A stretch of DNA of 64,000 bases from Microbacteriaceae bacterium. Lineage in GTDB: Bacteria > Actinomycetota > Actinomycetes > Actinomycetales > Microbacteriaceae. The position numbers and the translations under genes were made by a program. The notes under the pieces were generated by a model. That model made no database searches. It worked only from the letters and a program-made list of their open reading frames with translations, and was not told the DNA's origin. The stretch covers positions 124,001 to 188,000 of the forward strand of contig WQZN01000003.1 in assembly GCA_009780695.1 (NCBI GenBank), given 5' to 3'. This document shows positions 1 through 7,854 of this stretch, one piece after another. Position 1 is the stretch's first letter. Every line of letters begins with the position of its first letter.

Positions 1-12
1 GCCGCGGCACCC

Positions 13-600
13 GTGGTCGTCACGACCACGGGCACCGCGCGCAGGCGTCTGCGCCGCGGGGTCGTCCCCGGGGTGACGCTCGGGGTCGCGTTCGCGTTGT
101 TCGCGGGGGGCACCCTGGCCGCCGCGGCCGAGGGACGCCTTCCCTCGCCGGCGCAGGCGGTCGTCGGCCGCGTCGTGGCGCCGTTCGTGGGGACGCACCC
201 GCATGAGTCGGGCGTGCGACACGGGGCGCCCGAGACGCATCAGGCGGCGGTTCGGCACACGGGCGGCGAGGCATCCCCGCTCCCGCATGCCGTGCACGGC
301 GCTCCGGGGGCGAGCCGAGCCGATCAACCGCACGCGCCCCGCGTGTTCGCCACCCCACCGGCGAGCCCGTCGGACGAGCAGCACCGGGCCAGGAGCGGAG
401 GCGGACCCGAACCGTCTCCGACTCCGTGGTTCCGTGCGTACTCGATGACGCCCGCCCCGGACCACGGGCAGTTCACCCCGGCGCCCACGCAGAGTCCGTC
501 GGCGGCGCCCGACGACCGGTCGGCCCCGGCCGCCGGCTCGTCGGCGCCCACGGCGACCCCGTCGCCCGCACCGACCCCGGCGTCGACGCCCCGGCGGTAG
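13..600 (+). CDS. Hypothetical single-pass membrane protein with Pro/Ser/Thr-rich tail (5' end uncertain)
   Basis: Not recognised. A GTG at 13 opens a 195-residue frame, but the frame is open to base 1, so the true start may lie before the window. An Arg-rich stretch (residues 9-15) is followed by one hydrophobic segment (about 16-38) and then a long low-complexity extracytoplasmic-looking tail rich in Pro, Ser, Thr, Ala and His, ending in alternating Pro and Thr/Ser. The layout, with basic residues then a membrane anchor then a disordered exported tail, fits a type II membrane protein or the C-terminal part of an anti-sigma-like protein. That assignment is a guess. It converges on ribH, with a long palindrome in between. 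Confidence 0.5.
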   Translation: MVVTTTGTARRRLRRGVVPGVTLGVAFALFAGGTLAAAAEGRLPSPAQAVVGRVVAPFVGTHPHESGVRHGAPETHQAAVRHTGGEASPLPHAVHGAPGASRADQPHAPRVFATPPASPSDEQHRARSGGGPEPSPTPWFRAYSMTPAPDHGQFTPAPTQSPSAAPDDRSAPAAGSSAPTATPSPAPTPASTPRR

Positions 601-605
601 CGTCC

Positions 606-673
606 GGCACATTTCCTGTTGTGGGGCATATGGGATGCCCGGCATCCACATGCCCCACAACAGAAAATGTGCC
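606..673. repeat. Long near-perfect inverted repeat (palindrome D)
   Basis: Arms 606-639 and 641-673 pair with two mismatches and one single-base bulge around a loop of about one base. The core word in each arm is ctgttgtggggcat. It sits between the stop of the 13-600 gene and the stop of ribH, where a bidirectional terminator would be expected. The stem is much longer than a normal terminator and no T-run follows. It could instead be a dispersed palindrome like families A to C. Confidence 0.75.
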
Positions 674-735
674 CGACGGGCTCGCGCCCGCCCTGTGCAA
701 CCGCGGCGGGGCCGGGTGACGGGGCCCGCTGCCGC

Positions 736-1212
736 TTACTTCCGCAGCGCGCGCAGCACCAGGGCCGTGGCCAGCGCGGCGTGGGCGGCCTCGGCGCCCT
801 TGTCCTCCTTCGAGCCGGGCAGGCCGGCGCGGTCGAGGCCCTGCTGCTCGTCGTCGAGCGTGAGCACGCCGAAGCCGACGGGCTTGCCGGTGTCCAGCGC
901 GACGCGCGTGAGGCCGTCGGTCGCGGCCGATGAGACGTACTCGAAGTGGGGCGTGCCGCCGCGGATGATCACGCCGAGCGCCACGACCGCGTCCGCACCG
1001 GCATCCAGCGCCGCCTTCGCCACGACGGGCAGCTCGAACGAGCCGGGAACCCGCACGAGCTCGTGGGTCGCACCCGACTCGACGAGCGTGCGGTGGGCGC
1101 CCGCGATGAGCCCGTTCGTGATCTCGTCGTGCCACGTTCCCGCGACGACGACGACGTGCAGGCCCGTGCCGTCGAGCTTCTCGAACTGGGTGGGGGCGCC
1201 GGATCCGGCCAT
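736..1212 (-). CDS. ribH: 6,7-dimethyl-8-ribityllumazine synthase
   Basis: Condenses 5-amino-6-ribitylaminouracil with 3,4-dihydroxy-2-butanone 4-phosphate to give lumazine, the penultimate step of riboflavin synthesis, in the cytoplasm. The 158 residues match the family length. Visible motifs are AGTWHDE (24-30, with the substrate-stacking aromatic), GSFELP (57-62) and the [12 protein letters not shown] stretch (82-93) with the catalytic His at 89. A C-terminal [10 protein letters not shown] stretch matches the phosphate-binding and assembly region. It is the last gene of the rib operon, 78 bases after ribBA, so it should be under the FMN riboswitch at 4372-4487. Confidence 0.96.
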   Translation of the reverse strand: MAGSGAPTQFEKLDGTGLHVVVVAGTWHDEITNGLIAGAHRTLVESGATHELVRVPGSFELPVVAKAALDAGADAVVALGVIIRGGTPHFEYVSSAATDGLTRVALDTGKPVGFGVLTLDDEQQGLDRAGLPGSKEDKGAEAAHAALATALVLRALRK

Positions 1213-1290
1213 GGTGGTTCCTTTCGAAGAGGGGTCTGGTTTCGACGCGCGGCGTCGCCGGCGTTCCGCTGCTGCTCGACCTGCGGGCGG

Positions 1291-2544
1291 TTACTGGTGA
1301 TCGGTCGCGAGCGACTCGATGACGTGCCCCATGCGGTCGCGCTTGGTCTCGAGATAGCTCGCGTTGTGCGCGCCGACGCCGACGACGAGCGGCACGCGCT
1401 CGCCCACGGCGATGCCGTGCGCCTCGAGCTGCGCCACCTTGTCGGGGTTGTTGGTCAGCAGGCGCACCGAGCGGATGCCGAGGTCGGCGAGGATGTCGCC
1501 CGCCGCGGTGTAGTCGCGGGCATCCGCCGGCAGGCCCAGGGCCAGGTTCGCGTCGAGCGTGTCGAGCCCCTCCGACTGCAGCTTGTACGCGCGCAGCTTG
1601 TTGATGAGGCCGATGCCGCGCCCCTCGTGACCGCGCAGGTAGACGACGACGCCGCCGTCCGCCTGGATGGTCTCGAGCGCGGCATCCAGCTGCGGCCCGC
1701 ATTCGCACTTGAGCGAGCCGAAGGCCTCGCCCGTCAGACACTCGGAGTGCACGCGCACGAGTGCGCCGTCGGCGGGCTCGCCGGCGATGATCGCGACGTG
1801 GTCGGCACCGGTGGCCCGATCGCGGTACGCGCGCAGCCGGAACTCGCCGCGCGTCGTCGGCACGACGGTCTCGACCTCGAAGGTCACGGCGCTCGCCTCG
1901 GGCACGGGCATCGTGCTCGTGAGCGGCTCGGCGCCGCGCGTCTCGTCGAGATAGGCGATGAGGCCGGCGATGGTGATGACCGGGATGCCGGTCTCGGCGG
2001 CGAGCTCGATCAGGCCCGGCAGGCGCATCATCTCGCCGTCCTCCGCGACGACCTCGGCGATCGCGGCGACGGGGGTCAGCCCCGCGAGCTTCAGCAGGTC
2101 GACGGCGGCCTCGGTGTGACCGGGGCGCTGTCGCACCCCGCCGTCGACGGCCCGCAGCGGCAGGATGTGGCCCGGCCGGTTGAGCGAGACCGGTGTCGAC
2201 CGCAGATCGGCGAGCACGCGCAGGGTGTGGGCGCGCTCGGTGGCGCTGATGCCGGTGGAGCTGCGGTCTGCGGCATCCACGCTGATCGTGTAGTTCGTGC
2301 CCAGCGGGTCGCGGTTGTCGACGACCATGACCGGCAGCTCGAGGCGGTCGGCGATCTCGTTAGTCATCGGCGCGCACACGAAACCGCTCGTGTGGCGCAC
2401 CGTCCAGGCGAGCCACTCGCGCGTCGCGAACTCGGCCGCCATGATGACGTCGCCCTCGTTCTCGCGACTCTCGTCATCGGCCACGATGATGGGCTTTCCC
2501 GCCCGCAGCGCGGCGAGGGCTTCGGGGATTCCGGCGATGCTCAT
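1291..2544 (-). CDS. ribBA: Bifunctional 3,4-dihydroxy-2-butanone-4-phosphate synthase / GTP cyclohydrolase II
   Basis: Supplies both precursors of the riboflavin ring, from ribulose 5-phosphate and from GTP. The N-terminal RibB domain (about 1-205) carries DDESRENEGD (23-32) and HTEAAVDL (143-150). The C-terminal RibA domain (about 210-400) carries the zinc ligands Cys269, Cys280 and Cys282 and RGHEGRGIGL (304-313). All catalytic signatures of both halves are present, so both activities are expected. The start codon overlaps the ribE stop by an ATGA junction, which implies translational coupling. The 417-residue length is normal for the fused enzyme. Confidence 0.97.
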   Translation of the reverse strand: MSIAGIPEALAALRAGKPIIVADDESRENEGDVIMAAEFATREWLAWTVRHTSGFVCAPMTNEIADRLELPVMVVDNRDPLGTNYTISVDAADRSSTGISATERAHTLRVLADLRSTPVSLNRPGHILPLRAVDGGVRQRPGHTEAAVDLLKLAGLTPVAAIAEVVAEDGEMMRLPGLIELAAETGIPVITIAGLIAYLDETRGAEPLTSTMPVPEASAVTFEVETVVPTTRGEFRLRAYRDRATGADHVAIIAGEPADGALVRVHSECLTGEAFGSLKCECGPQLDAALETIQADGGVVVYLRGHEGRGIGLINKLRAYKLQSEGLDTLDANLALGLPADARDYTAAGDILADLGIRSVRLLTNNPDKVAQLEAHGIAVGERVPLVVGVGAHNASYLETKRDRMGHVIESLATDHQ

Positions 2545-3185
2545 GCGTGTGTCTCCGCGTTCTCCGGGGTGGCCTCGGCGCCGCGGAACTCGAGCATGCG
2601 CTCGACGTGCCGCGCGAGGATGTCGGTCTCGATGTTCACGCGGTCGCCCACGGCTCGCTGGCCGAGGGTCGTCGCGGCGAGGGTCTCGGGGATGAGCGAG
2701 ACCTCGAACCAGTAGCCCTCGGCCGCGTCGCCGCCGACGGCGCTCACGGTGAGCGAGGTGCCGTCGACCGCGATCGAACCCTTGCGCGCGACGAGCGGCG
2801 CGAGCTCAGGCGTGAGCGACAGGCGCACGACGCGCCACGCGCTGCCGTCCTGCGTGCTGAGCACGGTCGCGGTGCCGTCGACGTGGCCCTGCACGATGTG
2901 GCCGCCGAGGCGGTCGCCGAGCTGTGCCGCGCGCTCGAGGTTGACGTAGAGGCCGACGGAGGCCTGGTCGAGGGTCGACATCGCGAGGGTCTCCTGCATG
3001 ACATCCGCCGTGAACGCGTCCTTCTCGAGCGCGACGACGGTGAGGCACACGCCGCTGACCGAGATCGAGTCGCCGTGCTTCGCGCCCTCGACGGCGATCG
3101 GGCCGCGCACCGTGATGCGCGACGCGTCGCCGTGCTGCTGCACGCGCGTGATCTCGCCGATCTCTTCGATGATTCCGGTGAACAT
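2541..3185 (-). CDS. ribE: Riboflavin synthase, alpha-chain type
   Basis: Dismutates two lumazines to riboflavin and 5-amino-6-ribitylaminouracil. The frame is open far upstream, but the start is set at the ATG at 3185 because the protein then begins MFTGIIEEIGEI, the conserved family N-terminus. It has 214 residues with two lumazine-binding repeats, seen as SISVSGVCLTV in the first and SIAVDGTSLTV in the second, and GGHIVQGHVDG between them. Only 8 bases separate it from the ribD stop, and it overlaps ribBA by 4 bases. Confidence 0.95.
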   Translation of the reverse strand: MFTGIIEEIGEITRVQQHGDASRITVRGPIAVEGAKHGDSISVSGVCLTVVALEKDAFTADVMQETLAMSTLDQASVGLYVNLERAAQLGDRLGGHIVQGHVDGTATVLSTQDGSAWRVVRLSLTPELAPLVARKGSIAVDGTSLTVSAVGGDAAEGYWFEVSLIPETLAATTLGQRAVGDRVNIETDILARHVERMLEFRGAEATPENAETHA

Positions 3186-3193
3186 GTGTCTCC

Positions 3194-4291
3194 TTACTGG
3201 GTCCCGCTGGTCGACTGAGCCGCGTGCGGATTCCCGCCGGTCGACTGAGCCGCGTGCGGCGAATGGAGACCAAGGGACCCCGAGGGTCGCGCGGTCACGA
3301 GGATGTCGTCGCCGAGTCGTTCGACGCCGATGAGTTCGAGGCGGCGCTGCTCGTCGATCGAGCCGACGCCGAGGTCGCCGAGGGCGGTGCGGGGGCCGCC
3401 GATCAGAGTGGGGGCGAGGTAGACCGCGTACTCGTCGACGAGGCCGCTCGTCGCGAACGCGCTCGCGAGCGCGGGGCCGGCCTCGACGTAGAGGGTGCGG
3501 ATGCCGCGCTGCTGCAGCTCGCGCAGGGCGGCGGCGAGGTCGCGGGTCGCGAGCACGATCGGGGCGTGCGGATGCCGTCGCACCGCGGCGTCGTCGGGGA
3601 TGCTCCGCTCGCCGAGCACGACCGGCACCGGCTGCCCGTCGAGCAGCTCGCCGCCCGGGCCGCGCGCCGTGAGGCTCGGGTCGTCGGCGAGCACGGTGCC
3701 CGTGCCGACGAGGATGGCGTCGCTCGCCCGCCGTTGCTCGTGCACGCGGGCCCGCGCCACGGGCCCGGTGATCCACTGGCTCGTGCCGTCGGCGGCGGCG
3801 CTGCGCCCGTCGAGGCTCGACGCCCACTTGAGCGTCGTGAACGGGCGGTGGTGCCGCGCGGCGAACAGCCAGTCGGCGAGGAACGCCTCGACCTCGTCGC
3901 CCAGCACGCCGTCGATCACCTCGACACCCGCCGCGCGCAGGCGGTCGGCGCCGCCGCGCGAGTGCTCGCCCGGGTCGGCGACCGCATAGGCGACACGCGT
4001 GATGCCGGCGGCGATGAGCGCCTCGCTGCACGGGCCCGTGCGGCCGGTGTGGTTGCACGGCTCGAGGGTGACCACGGCGGTCGCGCCGCGGGCGCCGCCC
4101 TCGGACAGCTGGGCCAGGGCATCCACCTCGGCGTGCGGGGTGCCCGCACCGCGGTGCCAGCCCTCGGCGACGATCTCGCCCGCGGGGGAGAGGATGACGC
4201 AGCCGACCCGCGGGTTCACACCGCGCGCGGGTCCGTTGCCGGCGAGCTCGAGCGCACGGCGCATCGCCGACTCGATCTGCCGCTCGTCCAT
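3194..4291 (-). CDS. ribD: Bifunctional diaminohydroxyphosphoribosylaminopyrimidine deaminase / 5-amino-6-(5-phosphoribosylamino)uracil reductase
   Basis: Catalyses the deamination and the NADPH reduction that follow GTP cyclohydrolase II. The start is taken at the ATG at 4291 (MDERQIESAMRRAL). An in-frame ATG six bases upstream is an alternative. The zinc deaminase site is HAE (53-55) with Cys79 and Cys88 in PCNHTGRTGPC. The reductase domain starts near KWASSLDGR. The last residues are odd: two copies of a ten-residue repeat (PHAAQST-based) follow the natural end of the reductase domain and are encoded by a 30-base tandem repeat. First gene of the rib operon and directly downstream of the FMN riboswitch. 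Confidence 0.95.
   Translation of the reverse strand: MDERQIESAMRRALELAGNGPARGVNPRVGCVILSPAGEIVAEGWHRGAGTPHAEVDALAQLSEGGARGATAVVTLEPCNHTGRTGPCSEALIAAGITRVAYAVADPGEHSRGGADRLRAAGVEVIDGVLGDEVEAFLADWLFAARHHRPFTTLKWASSLDGRSAAADGTSQWITGPVARARVHEQRRASDAILVGTGTVLADDPSLTARGPGGELLDGQPVPVVLGERSIPDDAAVRRHPHAPIVLATRDLAAALRELQQRGIRTLYVEAGPALASAFATSGLVDEYAVYLAPTLIGGPRTALGDLGVGSIDEQRRLELIGVERLGDDILVTARPSGSLGLHSPHAAQSTGGNPHAAQSTSGTQ
3203..3259. repeat. Tandem 30-base repeat inside the 3' end of ribD
   Basis: Two copies (3203-3229 and 3233-3259) of a 27-base word containing ggtcgactgagccgcgtgcg, spaced at a 30-base period and differing at one base. They are read in frame by ribD as a duplicated ten-residue tail. 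The word looks like a dispersed intergenic repeat that has been captured by the reading frame. Confidence 0.8.
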
Positions 4292-4371
4292 CCGCATCCT
4301 TCCGGGCCCTGTCGGCTCCGGGGGTGCGCGAAATGCGGCAATGCGTGCACGAAAACTGCGCACGCCGTGCT

Positions 4372-4487
4372 GCCTCCCATCCGGACTTTAACCGTCGGTG
4401 CCGGAGTTCCACCGGCTCAACCGCACCCTGTCGGATGCGGCTCGCGGACTATCACCGCCGGTTCGGACTCTCACCGACCCCGGAGCA
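4372..4487 (-). promoter_or_regulatory. FMN riboswitch (RFN element) upstream of ribD
   Basis: Read on the minus strand, the segment has the RFN order: ctccggggtcggtg, then aaccggcggtgatagtcc, gcgagc, an ag-gg-tg junction, gagccggtgg, ccgacggtt and a closing agtccggatgggag. These are the conserved boxes of the six-helix FMN aptamer. It lies 80 bases before the ribD start. A short complementary pair at 4341-4363 (gcgtgc with gcacgc) between aptamer and start could be the expression platform. In high-GC actinobacteria this usually works by hiding the ribosome site or by termination. Predicted effect: FMN represses the whole rib operon. Confidence 0.92.
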
Positions 4488-4551
4488 CGTATTGCGCAAC
4501 CAGCATAACCGCGCGGTTTATTCCGCGGGTGTCGTTCGTGTCGCCGCGTGC

Positions 4552-4611
4552 CGATTGTGCGGAGTCGGGCCGATGTTGCGGGTCGAATCAGGCACAGGCT
4601 CCGCACAATCG
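4552..4611. repeat. Inverted repeat downstream of trpS (palindrome E)
   Basis: Perfect 13-base arms, cgattgtgcggag at 4552-4564 and its complement at 4599-4611, with a 34-base loop. It sits in the 357-base gap between the trpS stop and the ribD start, which otherwise holds only the riboswitch and presumably the rib promoter around 4490-4550. It may end trpS transcription, although no T-run follows. It is also comparable to the other intergenic palindromes of this window. Confidence 0.65.
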
Positions 4612-4648
4612 ACCCGCCTCCGCACGGCCGCGCGCGGGCGTCATGACA

Positions 4649-5656
4649 TCACCCGCGCGGCAGGATGCCCACCGCGTCGTACACGCGCTTCAGCGTCGCC
4701 TCGGCGACCTCGTTCGCGCGCTGCGCGTTGACCGCGAGCAGGCGGTCGAGCTCGGCCGGGTCGTCGAGCAGCTCGAGCGCGCGGGCGCGCACGGGCTCGA
4801 GTTCGGCGATCACGGCGTCGGCCACGGTGCGCTTGAAGTCGCCGTAGCCCTTGCCGGCGAACTCGCCCTCGGCGGCCTCGACCGACGTGCCGGTGAGGGC
4901 CGTGTAGATCTCGAGCAGGTTGGTGACGCCCGGCTTGGCCGACCAGTCGTAGCGCACCTCGGCGCCCGTGTCGGTCACGGCGCGCATGATCTTCTTGCGC
5001 GTCTTGGCGGGGTCTTCGAGCAGCCAGATCAGGCCGGCGTCGGTCGCCGCGGACTTCGACATCTTCGACGTCGGGTCCTGCAGGTCGTAGATGCGCGCGC
5101 CCTCTTCCGGGTACTTGCCGGCGGGCATCGTGAACGTCTCGCCGAAGCGGGCGTTGAAGCGCTCGGCGAGGTTGCGGGTGAGCTCGATGTGCTGTTTCTG
5201 GTCGTCGCCGACGGGCACGACCTCGGCGTCGAACAGCAGGATGTCGGCCGCCATCAGCACGGGGTAGTCGAACAGTCCCACGGTCGTGCCCTCGGCGCCG
5301 AAGCGCTGCGACTTGTCCTTGAACTGGGTCATGCGGCTCGCCTCGCCGAAGCCTGTGATGGTGTTGAGCACCCAGGCGAGCTGCGCGTGCGCGGGCACGT
5401 GCGACTGGACATACAGCGTCGACTTACCGGGGTCGACCCCCGCCGCGAGGTACTGCGCGGCGAGCCCGCGAGATGCGGCGGCGAGCGTCTTCGGGTCGTG
5501 CGCGGCGTTCGTCAGGGCGTGCAGGTCGACGATCGAGAAGAACGCGTCGTAGTCGTCCTGCAGGGCGCGGAACTGCAGCAGAGCGCCGACGTAGTTGCCG
5601 AGGTGCAGCGAGTCGCTCGAGGGCTGGATGCCCGAGTACAGGCGGGGCTTGGTCAT
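4649..5656 (-). CDS. trpS: Tryptophan-tRNA ligase
   Basis: Charges tRNA-Trp in the cytoplasm. This is a class I synthetase of 335 residues, the usual length. The HIGH-type signature is HLGN (18-21), following a PSSDSLHLGN context that is standard for TrpRS. The KMSKS loop is intact (DPTSKMSKSA, near residue 204). No motif is missing. Single-gene unit, followed downstream by palindrome E. Confidence 0.97.
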   Translation of the reverse strand: MTKPRLYSGIQPSSDSLHLGNYVGALLQFRALQDDYDAFFSIVDLHALTNAAHDPKTLAAASRGLAAQYLAAGVDPGKSTLYVQSHVPAHAQLAWVLNTITGFGEASRMTQFKDKSQRFGAEGTTVGLFDYPVLMAADILLFDAEVVPVGDDQKQHIELTRNLAERFNARFGETFTMPAGKYPEEGARIYDLQDPTSKMSKSAATDAGLIWLLEDPAKTRKKIMRAVTDTGAEVRYDWSAKPGVTNLLEIYTALTGTSVEAAEGEFAGKGYGDFKRTVADAVIAELEPVRARALELLDDPAELDRLLAVNAQRANEVAEATLKRVYDAVGILPRG

Positions 5657-5743
5657 GAGTGTTCCTTGGTGCGAGAAAGACGAAGGGGCGGCCGGATGCC
5701 GGGGCCGCCGTGCCGGTGCGGGAGAGCGCTGCGCGAGCGGGCG

Positions 5744-6586
5744 CTACAGCTCGTAGTCGATGACGACGGGTGCGTGGTCGGACCATCGCGCGTCGTAGCT
5801 GGGGTAGCGGTCGACGGCGTACGAGACGGCCTTCGCCGCGAGCTCGGGCGTCGCGGCCTGGTAGTCGATGCGCCAGCCCGTGTCGTTGTCGAACGCCTGG
5901 CCGCGCTGCGACCACCACGTGTAGGGCCCGGCGACCTCGCCCGCGAAGCGGCGCCCGAGGTCGACCCAGCCGAGGCCGGCCTCGCCCGTGTTGTAGCCCT
6001 CTTCGCCCTCGGCGCCGAAGATCTTGTCGAAGTACGCGCGCTCTTCGGGCAGGAAGCCGGCGTTCTTGACGTTGCCCTTCCAGTTCTTGATGTCGAGCGT
6101 GCGGTGGCCGACGTTCAGGTCGCCCATGAACACGGACAGCGGGTTGTGCGCGCGCAGCTCGGGCAGGCGCGTGAGCAGCGTGTCGAGGAACTTGTACTTC
6201 TCGACCTGCTTCGGGGTGTTCACCTCGCCCGAGTGCACATAGGTCGAGACGACGGTCACGAGCGTGCCGTCGACGTCGTAGTCGGCCTCGAGCCAGCGGC
6301 CGGCCGAGTCGAAGTCGTCGGCGCCGAAGGTGACGCGGTGGATCTCGGCCTTCTTCCGGCTCGCGAGCGCGACGCCGGCGCGGCCCTTGGCCGTCGCCTC
6401 GTCGTGCAGCACGTTCCACTCGGGGCCGAGCAGGCCCGAGATGTCGTCGGTGGAGGCGCGCACCTCTTGGATCGCGATGATGTCGGCGCCGCGGCTCTCG
6501 ACCCAGTCGCCCATGCCCTTCCGATAGGCGGCGCGGATGCCGTTGACGTTGATCGACGCGATGCGCAGAGGGGTGGACTTCGCCAT
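5744..6586 (-). CDS. xthA: Exodeoxyribonuclease III (AP endonuclease)
   Basis: Cleaves abasic sites and removes 3' blocks in base-excision repair. The 280 residues belong to the exonuclease/endonuclease/phosphatase fold: an N-terminal ASINVNGIRAAYRKG, the metal-binding Glu in AIQEVRAS, a YVHSGE motif, the MGDLNVGH catalytic loop, WRIDYQ, and the terminal SDHAPVVIDYEL with the catalytic Asp-His pair. All active-site elements are present. It starts 67 bases before the YihY-type gene's stop on the same strand and lies 87 bases upstream of trpS. Confidence 0.95.
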   Translation of the reverse strand: MAKSTPLRIASINVNGIRAAYRKGMGDWVESRGADIIAIQEVRASTDDISGLLGPEWNVLHDEATAKGRAGVALASRKKAEIHRVTFGADDFDSAGRWLEADYDVDGTLVTVVSTYVHSGEVNTPKQVEKYKFLDTLLTRLPELRAHNPLSVFMGDLNVGHRTLDIKNWKGNVKNAGFLPEERAYFDKIFGAEGEEGYNTGEAGLGWVDLGRRFAGEVAGPYTWWSQRGQAFDNDTGWRIDYQAATPELAAKAVSYAVDRYPSYDARWSDHAPVVIDYEL

Positions 6587-6653
6587 GCGGAAAGACTAGC
6601 CGGGGCATCCGACATTCGAAGCCTGCAGGGCGAGAGGATGCCCCGCCGCCGCG

Positions 6654-7787
6654 CTACCGCAGCGTCGGGTCGTTCGCCGTCACCTGCTGCAGGTTCCGCA
6701 ATGCGGCCCGCAGTGCGGCCCGTGCGCGCCGCCGCCCGCCCCACCCCGTCGTCGCCTCGAGCCGGGCCCGTGCCAGCACCACGTCCTCGCGCGCGGCGTC
6801 GAGGTCGCGCGCATACGCGGCACGCAGTTGCTCGTGCGCGGCCTCGGCGGCCGACAGCCGCCGGGCCGAGAGGCCGGCGTCCTCCATGCCGACCGAGATC
6901 CACGACGCCCCGATCAGGATCACCATGCAGACGAAGTTGAACCACAGCAGCAGACCGACGAAGACGCCGAAGGTCGCGAGCAGCGGATTGCGCGTCGCGC
7001 CGCGCAGCAGATAGCTGGACGCCTGGCTCAGCACCGTGAGCGCGACGGCCCCGAGCGCCGAGCCGAGGAAGAGATTGCGCCAGGGGATGTAGAGGCGCGA
7101 CAGCACCCGGTACATGCCCGCGAGGGTGCCGAAGTTGATGAGCAGCGTGACGAGGATCGTCACGACGTAGTAGGCGACCTGCGCGAGCATCGAGTGCGTC
7201 GAGAAGCCCAGCGCGTGCAGCGTCTCTTCCACCAGTTGCATGGTCAGCACTGATACGAGGGCCGAAGCGAGCAGGCCGATGCTGAACGCCAGCGCCTGCA
7301 CGGCGTCGATGCCGCGCTGCACGAAGAAGTTCCGCTTGTCGGGGCCGACATCGAAGATCGCGCGGATCGCGCGTCGCGTCGCGTTCAGCCAACCGAGGGC
7401 CGTCCAGATCAGGACGAGGACGGCCGCGATGCCGGTCAGGGTCAGCGTGACGCCCGCGTTGTCGAGGGCGCGCTGCGAGATCGCGCCGTGCTCGCCGATC
7501 AGGTTCGGAACGGCATGGTTCACGATGCCGATCAGGTGGCTGTAGAGAGCGGGGTTCGAACGCACCCAGATGCCCGCGATCGAGAAGCCGACCCAGACCG
7601 CTGCGAACAGCGCGAAGATCGAGCGGTACGCCATGCCCGCGGCGAGCAGCGGCCCCTCGGCGTCGTTGAACCGCTGCACGACGCGGGTCACACGCGACCC
7701 GCGTGCCCACTGGACGGCATCCCGCACCTGTTCGACGCGATCGGTCGGCTGACGCTCGGCGGTCTGGCGCTCGCTCATGACTGACAT
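6654..7787 (-). CDS. YihY/BrkB-family inner-membrane protein
   Basis: A 377-residue polytopic protein with about six hydrophobic segments between residues 50 and 300. The conserved YihY features include the AGMAYRSIFALFAA segment and repeated long helices. The C-terminal 75 residues are soluble, helical and basic. The family's role is unsettled: it was once annotated as ribonuclease BN, which is not supported by its membrane topology. The GTG/ATG-rich start allows either MSVMSERQ or MSERQ as N-terminus. Confidence 0.85.
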   Translation of the reverse strand: MSVMSERQTAERQPTDRVEQVRDAVQWARGSRVTRVVQRFNDAEGPLLAAGMAYRSIFALFAAVWVGFSIAGIWVRSNPALYSHLIGIVNHAVPNLIGEHGAISQRALDNAGVTLTLTGIAAVLVLIWTALGWLNATRRAIRAIFDVGPDKRNFFVQRGIDAVQALAFSIGLLASALVSVLTMQLVEETLHALGFSTHSMLAQVAYYVVTILVTLLINFGTLAGMYRVLSRLYIPWRNLFLGSALGAVALTVLSQASSYLLRGATRNPLLATFGVFVGLLLWFNFVCMVILIGASWISVGMEDAGLSARRLSAAEAAHEQLRAAYARDLDAAREDVVLARARLEATTGWGGRRRARAALRAALRNLQQVTANDPTLR

Positions 7788-7854
7788 CTTCCCGTTATGC
7801 GCGATCGGGAATCACCCGAAACGCGCCGGTTAGGCTGTCAGCGCGGGAGGTTCA

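Noticed and set aside
946-2715. Long open frame on the plus strand opposite ribH/ribBA
   Set aside because: Product is Arg/Gly/Asp/Val-rich low-complexity text with no domain. It is the usual antisense shadow of high-GC genes. The same reasoning removes other long antisense frames, e.g. 3224-6940, 40876-43527 and 43784-45862.
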